NCBI RefSeq assembly: GCF_028994805.1
Contig: NZ_JAJQQP010000018.1
Span: 1 to 64,000 of the forward strand
From: Promicromonospora iranensis
Lineage (GTDB): Bacteria > Actinomycetota > Actinomycetes > Actinomycetales > Cellulomonadaceae
Direction of reading: 5' to 3'
Length of the DNA: 64,000 bases
The position numbers and the translations under genes were made by a program. Positions 25,713 through 32,989 of this stretch are shown here, piece by piece; the stretch's first letter is position 1, and the number at the start of each line of letters is the position of its first letter. Under the pieces are notes generated by a model, which saw only the letters and a list, made by a program, of their open reading frames with translations, did no database searches and was not told the DNA's origin.

Positions 25713-27354
25713 ACCGGGCGCCCTGCCGCCGATCTTTGCCGGAGCCCGGCGGGGCTGGGTACTCGGGCTCGTCGGGCTCGGCCTGGGCCAGGGCGCGCTC
25801 GGCGCCGTCAGCGCGTGGGCCCTCACGCAGCTCCGTGGGGGCGGCTCGTGGCCGGTGGCGGCCGTGATCCTCAGCATCGTCGCGGCAGCCGTGGCGCTCG
25901 GTGGGCTGCGCGTGGAGGAGCGGATCGCCGCGGAACGGCTCGGCCAGGACTACGTGCGGCACGTGCGCCGCGACCTGGTGGAGGCCGAGCTCACCCCGGG
26001 CAGCCGTACCCACCTCGGCATCACCGTCGCCCGGACCACCAACGACCTCTCCAGCGTGCGCAACTGGGTGTCGCAGGGTGTCGGACCGCTCGCGGCGGGG
26101 ATCCCGCTGATCGTCGGCTCCGCCGTGGTCCTCACCGTCATCGACCCGTTCCTGGGCCTCGGGTTCCTGTTCCCGCTCGGCGTGCTCGCCGCGGTCCTCG
26201 TGCCCTGGGCGCGGACCGCCTACCAGAAGTCGCGCCGCCTCCGGCGAGCCCGCGGGCGCATGGCTACCCGCATCGCCGACACGGTCGGCGCCGCGCAGGG
26301 GATCATCGCCGCGCGCGGCACGGACCGCGAGCTCGGCCACATCGACACCGCCTCGGACACCGTCGTCGACCGGGCCGTCGACCGCTCGGAGATCGTCGGG
26401 CTGATCCGGGCCGGAGGCACCGTGGCGGCGATGCTGGCCACCCTCGCCGTCGCGGCGATCGGCGTCCTCCGGGGCCTCGATCCCGCCGTCACGATGGCCG
26501 CGATGGCCGTCGCCGGCATCGCGTCGACCCCGATCATCGACATCGGCCGGATCGTCGAGTACCGCCAGACCTACCTGGCCGCCCGCGCCGTGCTGGGCCC
26601 GGCGCTCGCCGACGCCGCACGCCGGCGCACCGAGTACGAGCGGTCCCGCGACGCCGCGGCGTCGGCCCCCGTGCCGGACGGCGCGGCCGGGCCGGGCCGG
26701 GTGCACGTGGCGGTCCCCGGGCTCACCCCGGACGGCTCGCCCCTGCGCGCGGTCGCCGGTGCCCGGATCCGCCTGACCAGCGCCGACCCCGAGGCCCCTC
26801 TGCGCCTGATGCGCAGGGTCGTCGGGCTGGACGCCGCCCCGCCGCGCCTCGTCGACGCGGTCTGGGTGGGCGGCGAGAACCTGGGGGCCGTCGCGCCGGC
26901 ACGAGGTCGCGCGCTCGTCGGGCTCGCGACACGGGGCGCCGTGTTCGAGCGAGGTCCGCTGCGCCGGGCGCTGCGCTACCGGCGTCCTGACCTCGACAAC
27001 GAGACGGCCCTCACCGTCCTCGAGACCGTCGGCCTCGCCGTCGACCGCCTCCCGGACGGGCCGCGCACCGTGCTGCGTTCCGGCGGGGAGCCGCTGACGA
27101 CCGACGCACGTGCCCGGCTCGCGCTGGCCCGCGCCATCTACGGGGAGCCGCCGCTGCTCCTGGTCGCGGACCTGGACCGCGACCTGGACCAGGAGGGACG
27201 CGACCGGTTGGAGCGGCTCCTGGCGGGCTACCCGGGGGTGGTGGTGCTCACCGGGTCCGACGAGCTGGCGCGATCGCTGGGCACGGAGGAGTTCCGGCTC
27301 GACCCGACGCCGGTCCCGCTCACCCCGACGGGCCGCCCCCCGGCCGACGACTGA
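25699..27354 (+). CDS. ABC-exporter-like protein with a degenerate ATPase domain
   Basis: A 551-residue protein built like a half ABC exporter. Residues 1-300 carry about six transmembrane segments with the exporter-type loop DLSSVRNWVSQGVGPLAAGIPLIVGS. The C-terminal part keeps the order of a nucleotide-binding domain: TTDARARLALARAIYGEPPLLLVADLDRDLD stands where signature helix and Walker B should be, and VVVLTGSDEL resembles the H-loop region. However, the Walker A position reads AGARIRLTSADPEAP without GxxGxGK, the LSGGQ motif is lost, and Walker B ends in Asp-Leu-Asp. It therefore probably cannot hydrolyse ATP. It overlaps the P-loop gene by 14 bases. Confidence 0.75.
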   Translation: MRSPEPGALPPIFAGARRGWVLGLVGLGLGQGALGAVSAWALTQLRGGGSWPVAAVILSIVAAAVALGGLRVEERIAAERLGQDYVRHVRRDLVEAELTPGSRTHLGITVARTTNDLSSVRNWVSQGVGPLAAGIPLIVGSAVVLTVIDPFLGLGFLFPLGVLAAVLVPWARTAYQKSRRLRRARGRMATRIADTVGAAQGIIAARGTDRELGHIDTASDTVVDRAVDRSEIVGLIRAGGTVAAMLATLAVAAIGVLRGLDPAVTMAAMAVAGIASTPIIDIGRIVEYRQTYLAARAVLGPALADAARRRTEYERSRDAAASAPVPDGAAGPGRVHVAVPGLTPDGSPLRAVAGARIRLTSADPEAPLRLMRRVVGLDAAPPRLVDAVWVGGENLGAVAPARGRALVGLATRGAVFERGPLRRALRYRRPDLDNETALTVLETVGLAVDRLPDGPRTVLRSGGEPLTTDARARLALARAIYGEPPLLLVADLDRDLDQEGRDRLERLLAGYPGVVVLTGSDELARSLGTEEFRLDPTPVPLTPTGRPPADD

Positions 27355-27373
27355 CACGCCGGCCCCGGATGCG

Positions 27374-27433
27374 CCGAACCGAGACCTGTCCGTCGATCCG
27401 GGCTCCGGAAGAGGTCCAGCTTTCGGTTCGACG
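27374..27433. terminator. Weak hairpin between convergent genes
   Basis: CCGAACCGAGACC near 27374-27390 and GGTCCAGCTTTCGGTTCG ending near 27433 pair in two blocks (8 bp outer CGAACCGA/TCGGTTCG, 5 bp inner) around a loop of roughly 28 bases. It is much less regular than the other hairpins of the window. Confidence 0.4.
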
Positions 27434-27445
27434 ACATGGTGACGG

Positions 27446-28399
27446 TCAGTAGTAGTAGGGGAAGGGGGTCCAGTTCGGGGCGCGGCGCTCCAGGAATGCC
27501 TCCTTGCCCTCGACCGCCTCGTCCGTCATGTACGCCAGGCGCGTCGCCTCGCCCGCGAATACCTGCTGGCCCGCGATGCCGTCGTCGGCCGCGTTGAACG
27601 CGAACTTCAGCATCCGGATGGCCTGCGGCGACTTGGTGGCGATGATCTGCGCGTACTCGAGCGCGAGCTCCTCCAGGTCGTCGTGGGCAGCCACCTCGTT
27701 GACGGAGCCCCAGCGCTCGGCGTCGTCGGCGGAGTACTCGCGGGCGAGGAAGAAGACCTCGCGGGCGCGCTTCTGCCCGATCTGGCGGGCGAAGTACGCG
27801 GACCCGTACCCGGCGTCGAACGAGCCGACGTCGGCGTCGGTCTGCTTGAACTTGCCGTGCTCACGGCATGCGACCGTGAGGTCGGCGACGACGTGCAGGG
27901 AGTGCCCGCCGCCGGCCGCCCAGCCGTCCACCACCGCGACCACGACCTTGGGCATGGTCCGGATCAGGCGCTGCACCTCCAGGATGTGCAGGCGGCCGGC
28001 CTTGGCCGGGTCGATGGAGTCGGCGTTCTCGCCCTCCGCGTAGCGGTAGCCGTCGCGCCCGCGGATGCGCTGGTCACCGCCGCTGCAGAACGCCCAGCCG
28101 CCGTCCTTGGGGGAGGGACCGTTGCCGGTCAGCAGCACCGTGCCGACGTCGGACGTCATGCGCGCGTGGTCCATCACCCGGTACAGCTCGTCCACCGTGT
28201 GCGGGCGGAACGCGTTACGGACCTCCGGCCGGTCGAACGCGACGCGGACCACGGGCAGGTCGCGCGGCTCGGGACCGGTGCGGTCGACGCCGCGGTGGTA
28301 CGTGAGGTCGGTCAGGTCGTCGAAGCCGGACACCGCGCGCCAGCGCTGCGGGTCGAACGTCTCGGAGACTTGCTGGGGCAGTTCGGTGCTCGTGCTCAC
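27446..28399 (-). CDS. menB: 1,4-dihydroxy-2-naphthoyl-CoA synthase
   Basis: A 317-residue crotonase-fold enzyme that cyclises o-succinylbenzoyl-CoA. Oxyanion-hole and active-site segments are visible: FCSGGDQRIRGRDGYRYAEG, VDGWAAGGGHSLHVVADLTVA and DADVGSFDAGYGSAYFARQIGQKRAREV, with the C-terminal WTPFPYYY. An N-terminal extension of about 40 residues relative to shorter MenB proteins is normal in actinobacteria. GTG start; TAGGCT (AGCCTA on plus strand, 28407-28412) lies seven bases upstream, suggesting a leaderless message. Confidence 0.95.
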   Translation of the reverse strand: MSTSTELPQQVSETFDPQRWRAVSGFDDLTDLTYHRGVDRTGPEPRDLPVVRVAFDRPEVRNAFRPHTVDELYRVMDHARMTSDVGTVLLTGNGPSPKDGGWAFCSGGDQRIRGRDGYRYAEGENADSIDPAKAGRLHILEVQRLIRTMPKVVVAVVDGWAAGGGHSLHVVADLTVACREHGKFKQTDADVGSFDAGYGSAYFARQIGQKRAREVFFLAREYSADDAERWGSVNEVAAHDDLEELALEYAQIIATKSPQAIRMLKFAFNAADDGIAGQQVFAGEATRLAYMTDEAVEGKEAFLERRAPNWTPFPYYY

Positions 28400-28451
28400 G
28401 CGGCAAAGCCTAGTTCGGGCGGTGACGGTGAACGGCAGCGTGTGCTCGTTG

Positions 28452-28706
28452 CTACCACGGACCGACGTTCGGAACGAACTTCCTCATCGCGGAGACGATG
28501 TCTCGCGAGTCTTCGAGGGCGAGGGTTACCTCTTCAGTCGTGATCGTCGGCGTCTCCACGCCGGGATACTCGGAGTCGTGGCGACGGAGGCGGAGAGCGC
28601 GAAACGTACGGACCACCTTGCGCGCGTTGGCCCCGAGCTGAGCCTCGACGCCTTCTTGGACCGCGCGGTGGCCGTTCTTGTTGGTTGGCCGCGACCTCGG
28701 GCTCAC
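28452..28706 (-). pseudogene. 5'-truncated HEPN-domain gene (84 residues)
   Basis: The GTG at 28706 overlaps the stop of the nucleotidyltransferase gene (GTGA). The product begins MSPRSRPTNKNGHRAVQEG and continues with the C-terminal half of a HEPN domain: KVVRTFRALRLRRHDSEYPG, then a final helix ending MRKFVPNVGPW. HEPN partners of this type are usually about 130-150 residues with an N-terminal helical half containing a YDAARKA-like segment before the ...RPTxKxGH motif. That half is absent in all frames here, so the gene looks truncated by an internal deletion. It may still be translated. Confidence 0.6.
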
Positions 28707-29335
28707 CGACTGGCCAGCGACCCTTCTCCGCCGTCGTCCCGGCCACCCGCTTCTCCCTTGTTCTCGACGAGCTCGACGATCGGCGAGCTCGTGACTGTCC
28801 GCTTGAACGGGCCGTCGTCGTTTGCCCACACAGAAGCAGCGACCCGACGCGCATTGACTTCTCTGTGCAGCGCCTTCTCGGCCTCCTCTACGGCGTCGGC
28901 GAGTCGTTCACGATCAGGATCGCCGATCACCAGCACGTCGATGTCACCAGGAACCGAACCTGGACGCTCGTGGTACCGAGCCGCCCACGATCCGTAGATG
29001 AAGGCATGCTCGATGCCATCGACGTCAGCCAGAAGTTCGCGGAGCACTGCGAGGGGACCGAAAGTCACGGCCAGAAGTTCTGCTAGAGGAGCGTAAACCG
29101 GGTTGTCTGTCCGTGCGCGGGCAAGGCGGGTGTTGCCAAAACGGCGCGTCGACACGAGGCCGGCGTCCTCGAGGCGGTCGATCTCACGCAGGACTGTCAG
29201 GCGCGAAGTCCCGACAGCCCTCGCGAGGTCGGTGAGGCTTTGCTCCTTGTCCGGTTGCAGGATCACCGCGGCGAGAATGTCGCCTTGCGCCCGGGTGCGC
29301 AGCAAGGGAAGGAGCAACGGTGCGGCTTGTTTCAT
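28703..29335 (-). CDS. Winged-helix protein with minimal nucleotidyltransferase domain (MNT)
   Basis: A 210-residue protein. An N-terminal winged helix (QSLTDLARAVGTSRLTVLREIDRLEDAGLVSTRRFGNTRLARA) is fused to a nucleotidyltransferase core with GSWAARYHERPGSVPGDIDVLVIGD, which has the GS and DxD elements. Such proteins are paired with HEPN proteins in MNT-HEPN toxin-antitoxin modules, where the transferase can AMPylate the HEPN toxin. The HTH suggests self-regulation through the palindrome abutting its start. Its last 20 residues (VENKGEAGGRDDGGEGSLASR) look unlike a normal MNT end and are probably created by the same deletion that truncated the HEPN gene. Confidence 0.75.
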   Translation of the reverse strand: MKQAAPLLLPLLRTRAQGDILAAVILQPDKEQSLTDLARAVGTSRLTVLREIDRLEDAGLVSTRRFGNTRLARARTDNPVYAPLAELLAVTFGPLAVLRELLADVDGIEHAFIYGSWAARYHERPGSVPGDIDVLVIGDPDRERLADAVEEAEKALHREVNARRVAASVWANDDGPFKRTVTSSPIVELVENKGEAGGRDDGGEGSLASR

Positions 29336-29360
29336 AAAATGAACGCTAGCGTTGCTTTTA
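29335..29360. promoter_or_regulatory. Operator-like palindrome before the MNT gene
   Basis: TAAAA-nn-AACGCTAGCGTT-nn-TTTTA forms a 26-base imperfect palindrome with a perfect 12-base centre (29342-29353). It touches the start codon of the MNT gene and lies 53 bases before the divergent hexapeptide-repeat gene. It is unusually AT-rich for this genome. Autoregulation by the winged-helix MNT protein is the simplest reading. Confidence 0.55.
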
Positions 29361-29412
29361 AGAACACACCAGACGTCGGCACCAGTGTGACGGCGGCGAG
29401 AGGAACCCTGAC

Positions 29413-30036
29413 ATGCTGATCCGCCATCGCGGTCTCGACCCCTCGATCGATCCCTCCGCCTACGTCGCCCCGTCGGCGACCGTCGTCGGTGACGTCCGCG
29501 TCGGCGCGGGTGCGAGGATCCTGCACGGAGCCGTGCTCACGGCCGAGGACGGCGCCGTGGTGATCGGTGAGGACACCGTCGTCATGGAGAACGCGCTCGT
29601 CCGCGGGCGCCGGGACCATCCCGCCCGCATCGGGTCCGCCGTGCTGGTCGGCCCCCACGCTCACGTCAACGGCAGCACCGTCGAGGACGAGGCCTTCATC
29701 GCGACCGGCGCGGCGCTGTTCCCGGGCAGCGTCATCGGGGCGGGCGCGGAGGTGCGCATCCACGGCGTCGTGCAGGTGAACACCACGGTCGCCCCGGGAG
29801 CGGTCGTGCCGATCGGCTGGGTAGCGGTGGGCACCCCCGCCACGATCCTGCCGCCGGACCGGCACGAGGAGATCTGGGCGATCCAGCGCGAGCTCGACTT
29901 CCCGGGCACCGTGTATGGGACCGGCAGGGACGTCCCGATGCGCGAGCTCATGCGCCGCCAGTCGGCCTACTACGGCGCCCACCGCGCGGACGAGCCGGTC
30001 GAGGAGGGCGGCGCTGATTCTCGTTCAGCAGGTTAG
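29413..30036 (+). CDS. Gamma-carbonic-anhydrase-like hexapeptide-repeat protein
   Basis: A 207-residue left-handed beta-helix protein. Hexapeptide turns run from PSAYVAPSATVVGDVRVGAGARILHGAVL through IGSAVLVGPHAHVNGSTVEDEAFIATGAALFPGSVIGAGAEV to GAVVPIGWVAVGTPA. Histidines at HAHVNG and RIHGVVQVN may bind metal, as in gamma-class carbonic anhydrases, but acyltransferases share the fold. The C-terminal codons and stop (DSRSAG) lie inside the GTTCAGCAGG repeat, so the tail is partly repeat-encoded. Confidence 0.85.
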   Translation: MLIRHRGLDPSIDPSAYVAPSATVVGDVRVGAGARILHGAVLTAEDGAVVIGEDTVVMENALVRGRRDHPARIGSAVLVGPHAHVNGSTVEDEAFIATGAALFPGSVIGAGAEVRIHGVVQVNTTVAPGAVVPIGWVAVGTPATILPPDRHEEIWAIQRELDFPGTVYGTGRDVPMRELMRRQSAYYGAHRADEPVEEGGADSRSAG

Positions 30037-30083
30037 GTCGGACCATCCGGCCGGCGGTTCCGGCGTCCTGAAGCCTGCTGAAC
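30023..30083. terminator. GTTCAGCAGG hairpin at the end of the hexapeptide-repeat gene
   Basis: GTTCAGCAGG (30023-30032) pairs with CCTGCTGAAC (30074-30083). The left arm includes the last codons of the upstream gene, whose TAG follows at 30034-30036. It is the third member of the family seen at 12330 and 13860. Confidence 0.7.
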
Positions 30084-30140
30084 CGATGTCAGCAGCCGGC
30101 GGAGCCGTTTCCGGCTCGCCGGGGTCGTTAGCCTGGCCCT

Positions 30141-31118
30141 GTGCTGATCGGTGAACCCGTCGTCTGGTCGACGCCCCTACGGACCCGCTTTCGCGGGATC
30201 GACGTGCGTGACGGCGTCCTGCTGCGCGGCCCCGCCGGCTGGGGCGAGCTGTCGCCGTTCTGGGACTACGACGACGCGGAGTCGTCGACGTGGCTGCGTG
30301 CGGCCCGCGAGGCCGCCTTCGTCGGCTGGCCCGAACCGGTCCGGCAGCGCGTCCCGGTGAACGTGACGGTCCCCGCCGTCGGTCCGGAACGGGCACGGGA
30401 GATCGTCCTGGCGTCCGGCGGGTGCCGTACCGCCAAGGTCAAGGTCGCCCAGCGCGGCCCCGACGGAACGCTCGAGCCCGTGTCCGCGGAGGTCGAGCGG
30501 GTCGCCGCCGTCCGCGAGGCACTGGGGCCCGACGGCGCCCTCCGGATCGACGCCAACGCCGCCTGGACCACCGACGAGGCCCTGGCCCACCTGGTCGAGA
30601 TCGACCGCGCGGCGGGCGGGCTCGAGTACGTGGAACAGCCCTGCGCCGAGGTCGAGGACCTGGCCCTCGTCCGCCGCAAGCAGGACGTGCCCGTCGCCGC
30701 CGACGAGTCCATCCGCCGCGCCTCCGACCCCCTGCGCGTCGTGCGCGAGGAAGCCGCCGACATCGTGGTCCTCAAGGTCCAGCCCCTCGGCGGGGTCCGC
30801 GCGTGCCTCGAGCTCGCCGAACAGGTGGGGCTACCCGTCGTCGTCTCGTCCGCGCTGGAGAGCTCGGTCGGCCTCGCCGCCGGCGTCGCCCTCGCCGCCG
30901 CCCTGCCCGACCTGCGCTACGCCTGCGGGCTCGCGACCTCCCAGCTCCTGGTGCACGACGTCGTCACCGAGCCGCTGCTGCCCGTCGACGGCGCGCTCCC
31001 CGTCCGCCGCCCCGAGCCCTCGCCCGGGGCGCTCGCGGCCGCCGCGGCCGACCACCTGACCGCCGAGCGCTGGCTCGCGCGGTATCACCGACTGACCCGG
31101 ATCCTGGAGGACGCATGA
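30141..31118 (+). CDS. menC: o-Succinylbenzoate synthase
   Basis: A 325-residue enolase-superfamily enzyme that dehydrates SHCHC. Catalytic residues are seen as AKVKVAQRG (KxK), RIDANAAWT, YVEQPCAEVED, PVAADESIRR and the second lysine in VVLKVQPLGGVR. GTG start six bases after TAGCCT (30129-30134), a leaderless arrangement. The stop overlaps the menD start (ATGA). Confidence 0.94.
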   Translation: MLIGEPVVWSTPLRTRFRGIDVRDGVLLRGPAGWGELSPFWDYDDAESSTWLRAAREAAFVGWPEPVRQRVPVNVTVPAVGPERAREIVLASGGCRTAKVKVAQRGPDGTLEPVSAEVERVAAVREALGPDGALRIDANAAWTTDEALAHLVEIDRAAGGLEYVEQPCAEVEDLALVRRKQDVPVAADESIRRASDPLRVVREEAADIVVLKVQPLGGVRACLELAEQVGLPVVVSSALESSVGLAAGVALAAALPDLRYACGLATSQLLVHDVVTEPLLPVDGALPVRRPEPSPGALAAAAADHLTAERWLARYHRLTRILEDA

Positions 31119-32905
31119 CCATCCCGCCCGCCGTCACCGCCGCTCGTGCACTGGTCGCGGACCTGGTCAGTCGGGGTGTGGAGGACATCGTGCTCGCGCC
31201 CGGCTCGCGCAGCGCCCCTCTCGCCTATGCGGTCGCGGAGGCCGCCGACGCCGGCCGGGTCACCCTGCACGTGCGGATCGACGAGCGGTCGGCGGGATTC
31301 GTGGCGCTCGGCCTGTCGAAGGCCTCGGAAGGTGCGCCGGTCGCCGTCGTCACGACGTCGGGGACCGCCGTCGCGAACCTGCATCCCGCCGTGCTGGAGG
31401 CGAGCCACACCGGGCTGCCGCTGATCCTGCTCACCGCCGACCGGCCGCACGAGCTGCGCGGCACCGGGGCCTCGCAGACCACCGACCAGGTGGGCATCTT
31501 CGGCTCGGCGGTGCGCTTCGCCGTGGACGTGCCGGCGCCGTCGGGCAGCCAGGGCCTGACGGGCGAGCCCGACATCGAGCCGGGCACCGCGAGCGAGCAG
31601 GAGCTCCGGGACCTGCGGAGCATCACCGGGCGCGCCGTCAGCGCCGCCCTCGGCTTCCGGTCGGGGCATCCCGGGCCGGTGCACCTCAACCTGGCGTTCC
31701 GGGACCCGCTGGCGCCGTCGGCCCCCCTGCCGGGGCTGCCCGCGGACACCGCGCAGGAGGGCTACCCCACGCCGGATCCGCCGCTCGTCGTACCCGCGGT
31801 GCTGCAGCACGTCGCGTCACCCGCGCTGCCGGGCGACCCGGCGCGCACCGTCGTCGTCGCGGGTGACGGTGCGGGCACCGATGCCCGGCAGCTCGCCGAG
31901 GTGCAGGGCTGGCCGCTGTTCGCGGAACCGTCGTCGGGCGCGGCCGGCGGGCCCAACGCGATCGCCGCGTACCGGGTGCTGCTCGGGTCGGAGGAGCTCG
32001 CCGCAGGCATCGAGCAGGTGGTCGTCCTCGGCCGGCCCACGCTCTCGCGGCCGGTGCAGCGGCTGCTGGCCCGGCCCGACGTCACGGTCTCCGTGGTCGC
32101 GCCGGGCGCCGGTCCGTGGCCGGACGCCGCCCGCAACGCCGCTGTCGTGCTGCCCGGCGTGGCGCCCGCCTGGTTCGAGACGTCCACGCCGCCGCCGTCC
32201 GCCTTCCTGGAGCGCTGGCGTGCCGCCGGGGCACAGGCTGCCCGCGTGCTCGACGAGGTCACCTGCGACGACGCCGTCCTCGGCGGGCCGACCGCGCTCT
32301 CCGTGGCCCGGGCCGTCGCCGCGGTGCTCGGGCCGGACGACCTGCTGGTGGTCGGCTCGTCCAACCCCGTGCGGGACCTCGAGCTGGTGCTCGGCCTCGA
32401 CGGCCCGGGCCCGGCGGTCCTCGCCAACCGCGGCCTCGCGGGCATCGACGGCACCGTGTCGACGGCGGTCGGGGTCGCGCTCGCCGCCGCGCGCCGCGGC
32501 CTGCGTACGCGCGCCCTCCTGGGCGACCTCACGTTCCTGCACGACATCGGCGGTCTGCTCCGCGGGCCGCACGAGCCCTCGGTGGACCTCGAGATCGTCG
32601 TGGTGAACGACGACGGCGGCTCGATCTTCGCGACGCTGGAGCACGGCGCGCTCGCCGACAGCGGCAGCGCGGCGAGCGCCACGTTCGAGCGGGTCTTCGG
32701 GACGCCGCACGGGTCGAACCTGGCGCAGCTGTGCGCGGGGTACGGCGTGGACCATCAGCTGGTGAAGGACGTACCGACCCTGCGCCACGCGCTGCAGGCG
32801 CCGAGCCACGGCATCAAGGTCATCGAGGTGCGGGTGCCACGTGCGGACCGGCAGGCGGAGACCAGGGAGCTGGCGCGCCGCCTGGTCGCCGCCGTCCAGC
32901 CGTGA
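31115..32905 (+). CDS. menD: SEPHCHC synthase (2-succinyl-5-enolpyruvyl-6-hydroxy-3-cyclohexene-1-carboxylate synthase)
   Basis: A 596-residue thiamine-diphosphate enzyme joining isochorismate and 2-oxoglutarate. The N-terminal LAPGSRSAPLAYAVAEA and HVRIDERSAGFVALGLSKASE, the TSGTAVANLHPAVLEA block and the C-terminal ThDP/metal motif (LGDLTFLHDIGGLL then VVNDDGGSIFATLEHG) are diagnostic. The frame is open 800 bases upstream on the menC shadow, but the ATG at 31115 with GGAGG before it is clear. Confidence 0.95.
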   Translation: MTIPPAVTAARALVADLVSRGVEDIVLAPGSRSAPLAYAVAEAADAGRVTLHVRIDERSAGFVALGLSKASEGAPVAVVTTSGTAVANLHPAVLEASHTGLPLILLTADRPHELRGTGASQTTDQVGIFGSAVRFAVDVPAPSGSQGLTGEPDIEPGTASEQELRDLRSITGRAVSAALGFRSGHPGPVHLNLAFRDPLAPSAPLPGLPADTAQEGYPTPDPPLVVPAVLQHVASPALPGDPARTVVVAGDGAGTDARQLAEVQGWPLFAEPSSGAAGGPNAIAAYRVLLGSEELAAGIEQVVVLGRPTLSRPVQRLLARPDVTVSVVAPGAGPWPDAARNAAVVLPGVAPAWFETSTPPPSAFLERWRAAGAQAARVLDEVTCDDAVLGGPTALSVARAVAAVLGPDDLLVVGSSNPVRDLELVLGLDGPGPAVLANRGLAGIDGTVSTAVGVALAAARRGLRTRALLGDLTFLHDIGGLLRGPHEPSVDLEIVVVNDDGGSIFATLEHGALADSGSAASATFERVFGTPHGSNLAQLCAGYGVDHQLVKDVPTLRHALQAPSHGIKVIEVRVPRADRQAETRELARRLVAAVQP

Positions 32906-32989
32906 GGGCGTGCAGGAAACTCACAGACTCGTCCAAGGCTGGAGCAAGGATGGGGGTGTCAACTGGTTCTGACTTCAAGGAGGGTCACG

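Noticed and set aside
30290-31114. N-terminal extension of menD by 275 codons
   Set aside because: This part is the shadow of menC in another frame; menD starts at 31115 with a good ribosome site and MenD-like N-terminus.
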